Source of the DNA: an uncultured Chloroflexota bacterium
Lineage (GTDB): Bacteria > Chloroflexota > Anaerolineae > Anaerolineales > Anaerolineaceae
Direction: 5' to 3'
Length of the DNA: 7,826 bases
Assembly: GCA_902795255.1 (NCBI GenBank)
Contig: CADBKS010000236.1
Span: 1-7,826, forward strand
Shown here: one piece after another, positions 6,269 through 7,826 of the stretch
Layout: each line of letters starts with the position of its first letter
Position numbering within the stretch: the first letter of the stretch is position 1
Notes under the pieces: generated by a model
The model's input: only the letters and a program-made list of their open reading frames with translations
Database searches by the model: none
What the model was told of the DNA's origin: nothing
Translations under genes and position numbers: made by a program

Positions 6269-6598
6269 ATGATCGAAGAACCTATTCATGTTACTGATTC
6301 CGCTTATGAGCAGGCAGTCCTGAAGTCTGAACTTCCTGTTGTTGTGGACTTCTGGGCGCCCTGGTGCGGTCCCTGCAAAATGGTCGGCCCTCTGCTGGAC
6401 CAGGCTGCAAAAAAATACGCGGGAAAGGTGATTGTTGCGAAAATCAATATTGATGATAACGATGAAGTCGCAGGGAGTCTGGGGATCCAGAGCATTCCGA
6501 CGCTGCTGTTTGTGAAAAACGGAGAAATCGTCAACCGTCATGTGGGTTCGCTCCCCGGTGCCCAGCTGGAAAATCTGATCGAAGAACTGATCGGCTAA
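6269..6598 (+). CDS. trxA: Thioredoxin
   Basis: A cytoplasmic disulfide reductase of 109 residues, the standard thioredoxin length. The active site FWAPWCGPCK has redox cysteines 33 and 36. The cis-proline loop SIPTLLFVKNG (Pro 77) and buried Asp in VVVDFWA are present. It passes electrons from thioredoxin reductase to ribonucleotide reductase and other targets. I place the start at the ATG at 6269, which has GGAGG five bases ahead; an in-frame TTG at 6257 would put that ribosome binding site inside the gene. It is a single-gene unit bounded by the terminator at 6078-6106 upstream and 6622-6648 downstream. No thioredoxin reductase gene is visible. Confidence 0.96.
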   Translation: MIEEPIHVTDSAYEQAVLKSELPVVVDFWAPWCGPCKMVGPLLDQAAKKYAGKVIVAKINIDDNDEVAGSLGIQSIPTLLFVKNGEIVNRHVGSLPGAQLENLIEELIG

Positions 6599-6621
6599 AA
6601 TTAAAAACTATTGATGATCTG

Positions 6622-6648
6622 TGCTCAGCCTTCGGACTGAGCATTTTT
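6622..6648 (+). terminator. Terminator of trxA
   Basis: TGCTCAG pairs with CTGAGCA over a loop CCTTCGGA, which can itself fold as a UUCG tetraloop closed by C-G after one mismatch. It is followed by TTTTT and begins about 24 bases after the trxA stop codon. Confidence 0.85.
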
Positions 6649-6706
6649 ATAATATCCGGTAAGCCAAAAGCGGACGGATCCACTGTATAAACGTCGGAGA
6701 AAGAAG

Positions 6707-7249
6707 ATGAAAAAGAAATTGCTGGCCGCCTTTACGGCACTGCTGCTGTTATTTTTTTTGTTCAGCGGTCCGGCTGCAGCCGATGACCCGTTGATGGATA
6801 ACCCTTCACTTTATTCTTTTGCCGAGATCGTACAGAAACTGCCCGGGATCATGACTTCGACCCCGGCCGAGCTCATGAAGGTAACGAGTCAGTATCCGGA
6901 TCATATTTGCTGGTGGACTTATGACATTGTCGGGTGCCAGTCCGTCAATAACCGTTACAGCGCCGAAATATCGGTCAATTATAAGTTTTCTTCGGAAGCA
7001 GATGACGCGGAGCTGGAGAAGATCACTTTTATGATGTCGGTCGATTCACAGGCGGACGTGCAGAAGGTCATGGAACTGTTCTGGATTCCGGGAATGAAGC
7101 CCGCAAATATCACAGGGGCGAAATATCCGGATGGAGAAGTCACCATGTATTTCAGCACGGACGAGATCCTGCAGACGTATATGATCAGCTTTAATACCGA
7201 AGGAAAGCCCTGGCTGATAATGGTTGAAATAGGGATGATCCGCGGATAG
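6707..7249 (+). CDS. Secreted protein of unknown family
   Basis: 180 residues, not recognised. A clear Sec signal peptide (KKK, then a Leu/Phe-rich core, PAAA) is cleaved after about residue 25, before Asp-Asp. The mature part of about 155 residues has two cysteines (68 and 77) in HICWWTYDIVGCQS, which could pair outside the cell, and looks mixed alpha/beta: alternating strands (YSAEISVNYKF, KITFMMSV, VTMYFS, YMISFN) around a helix (ADVQKVMELFW). No anchor or lipobox is seen. GGAG precedes the start by about seven bases, and TATAAA at 6686-6691 is a weak promoter candidate that would give a very short leader. No terminator separates it from rnz, so read-through is possible. It is probably a real gene, given its signal peptide, ribosome binding site and fit between the trxA terminator and rnz. 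Its function is unknown. Confidence 0.8.
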   Translation: MKKKLLAAFTALLLLFFLFSGPAAADDPLMDNPSLYSFAEIVQKLPGIMTSTPAELMKVTSQYPDHICWWTYDIVGCQSVNNRYSAEISVNYKFSSEADDAELEKITFMMSVDSQADVQKVMELFWIPGMKPANITGAKYPDGEVTMYFSTDEILQTYMISFNTEGKPWLIMVEIGMIRG

Positions 7250-7259
7250 GCGTGAAAGA

Positions 7260-7268
7260 TGGTAAAAT
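7260..7268 (+). promoter_or_regulatory. Candidate extended -10 promoter of rnz
   Basis: TGG followed by TAAAAT fits an extended -10 element, with no recognisable -35. Transcription would begin near 7275, about 27 bases before the GTG start of rnz. Confidence 0.35.
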
Positions 7269-7301
7269 AGTAACGCTTAATAAATAACAAGAGTGTGATT
7301 T

Positions 7302-7826
7302 GTGTTTGAAATAATTTATCTTGGAACATCTGCTTCGGCTCCATCCGTAAAACGCTCCCTGCCGTCGATGATCGTGATGCATAATGAGCACCGGTTCATG
7401 GTGGACTGCGGTGAGGGAACACAGCGGCAGCTGCTGACCTCCGGGATCGGCCTGAAACGTCTGAATAAGATCCTGATCACGCACAGTCATCTGGATCATA
7501 TCCTGGGATTGGCCGGTCTGGTCTCAACAATGGTGCGCTGGGAAACCATGGAGGAAATGCATATATACGGCGGATCGGACGCGGTAGAAAGGATCCGGGA
7601 GCTGCTTTTTTCCGTTGTTCTCCGCGGCAGCCGGACCGCTGTTCCGCTGATTTTCCACAAACTGCAGCCGGGGATCATTTTCGATGAAAAGGATCTCCAG
7701 GTGAGCTGCTTCCCTGTTACACACAGGGGAACGGATTCATTCGGTTTCCGGTTCGAAGAAAAGGGCCGGAGGCCATTCCTTGCGGATAAAGCTGCCGATC
7801 TGAAAATTCCCGCCGGACCGTGGCGG
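7302..7826 (+). CDS. rnz: Ribonuclease Z, 5' part only (runs off the window)
   Basis: A metallo-beta-lactamase-fold endonuclease that trims tRNA precursor 3' ends. The first 175 of roughly 300 codons are present. The fold's opening strand is YLGTSASAP, followed by MVDCGEGTQRQLL. The zinc motif HxHxDH reads THSHLDHILGL (His 61, His 63, Asp 65, His 66), and a further ligand is His 141 in PVTHRGTDSFGFRFEE, the usual PLDHG-SYGYR region. The distal Asp and His ligands lie beyond the window. The start is GTG at 7302: an in-frame TGA lies two codons upstream, and the alignment to family N-termini begins right after it. The ribosome binding site is weak (AAGAG). No frameshift is seen in the visible part. 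Confidence 0.92.
   Translation, partial: MFEIIYLGTSASAPSVKRSLPSMIVMHNEHRFMVDCGEGTQRQLLTSGIGLKRLNKILITHSHLDHILGLAGLVSTMVRWETMEEMHIYGGSDAVERIRELLFSVVLRGSRTAVPLIFHKLQPGIIFDEKDLQVSCFPVTHRGTDSFGFRFEEKGRRPFLADKAADLKIPAGPWR

Noticed and set aside
6257..6271. Alternative TTG start of trxA adding four residues
   Set aside because: It would overlap the GGAGG ribosome binding site that is well placed for the ATG at 6269.

Overview
The window most likely comes from a mesophilic anaerobic member of the Chloroflexota, class Anaerolineae. This is inferred from protein architecture, not from a marker-gene search. Two large secreted proteins carry Pro/Thr linkers, an NBR1-type (four-tryptophan) Ig domain and Ig-like modules with a spaced Cys pair, a combination I associate with Anaerolineae. 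The partial RNase Z opening (LGTSASAPSVKRSLPS) is also of the type I associate with that group. Base composition is near 50% GC, with strong AGGAGG-type ribosome binding sites.

Left block (1-1500). A perfect hairpin with a T-tract closes something entering from the left on the + strand. On the - strand, thyX (flavin-dependent thymidylate synthase) overlaps dcd (dCTP deaminase) by ATGA, forming a compact dTMP-supply operon with its own terminator at 110-125. Upstream of thyX lies about 230 bases with no convincing gene.

Centre block (1470-6110). Two paralogous secreted proteins are arranged head to head around a 110-base AT-rich spacer with overlapping divergent promoters. Each has a signal peptide, a family 3 amino-acid-type solute-binding domain, a P/T-rich linker, an NBR1-type Ig domain, and one (- strand) or two (+ strand) further Ig-like modules. 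The - strand copy is followed after 20 bases by an M42-family metallo-aminopeptidase, ending at a strong terminator. No ABC permease or ATPase is present, so the transport or sensing partner is elsewhere or absent. The pairing suggests extracellular recognition of amino acids or peptides linked to cytoplasmic peptide turnover, but this is inference.

Right block (6110-7826). A lone thioredoxin gene has its own terminator. It is followed by a 180-residue secreted protein of unknown family and the first 175 codons of RNase Z, which starts with GTG and runs off the window.

No CRISPR array, complete transposon, rRNA or tRNA was found. The most distinctive content is the divergent pair of binding-protein/NBR1-Ig fusions and the short, atypical ThyX.
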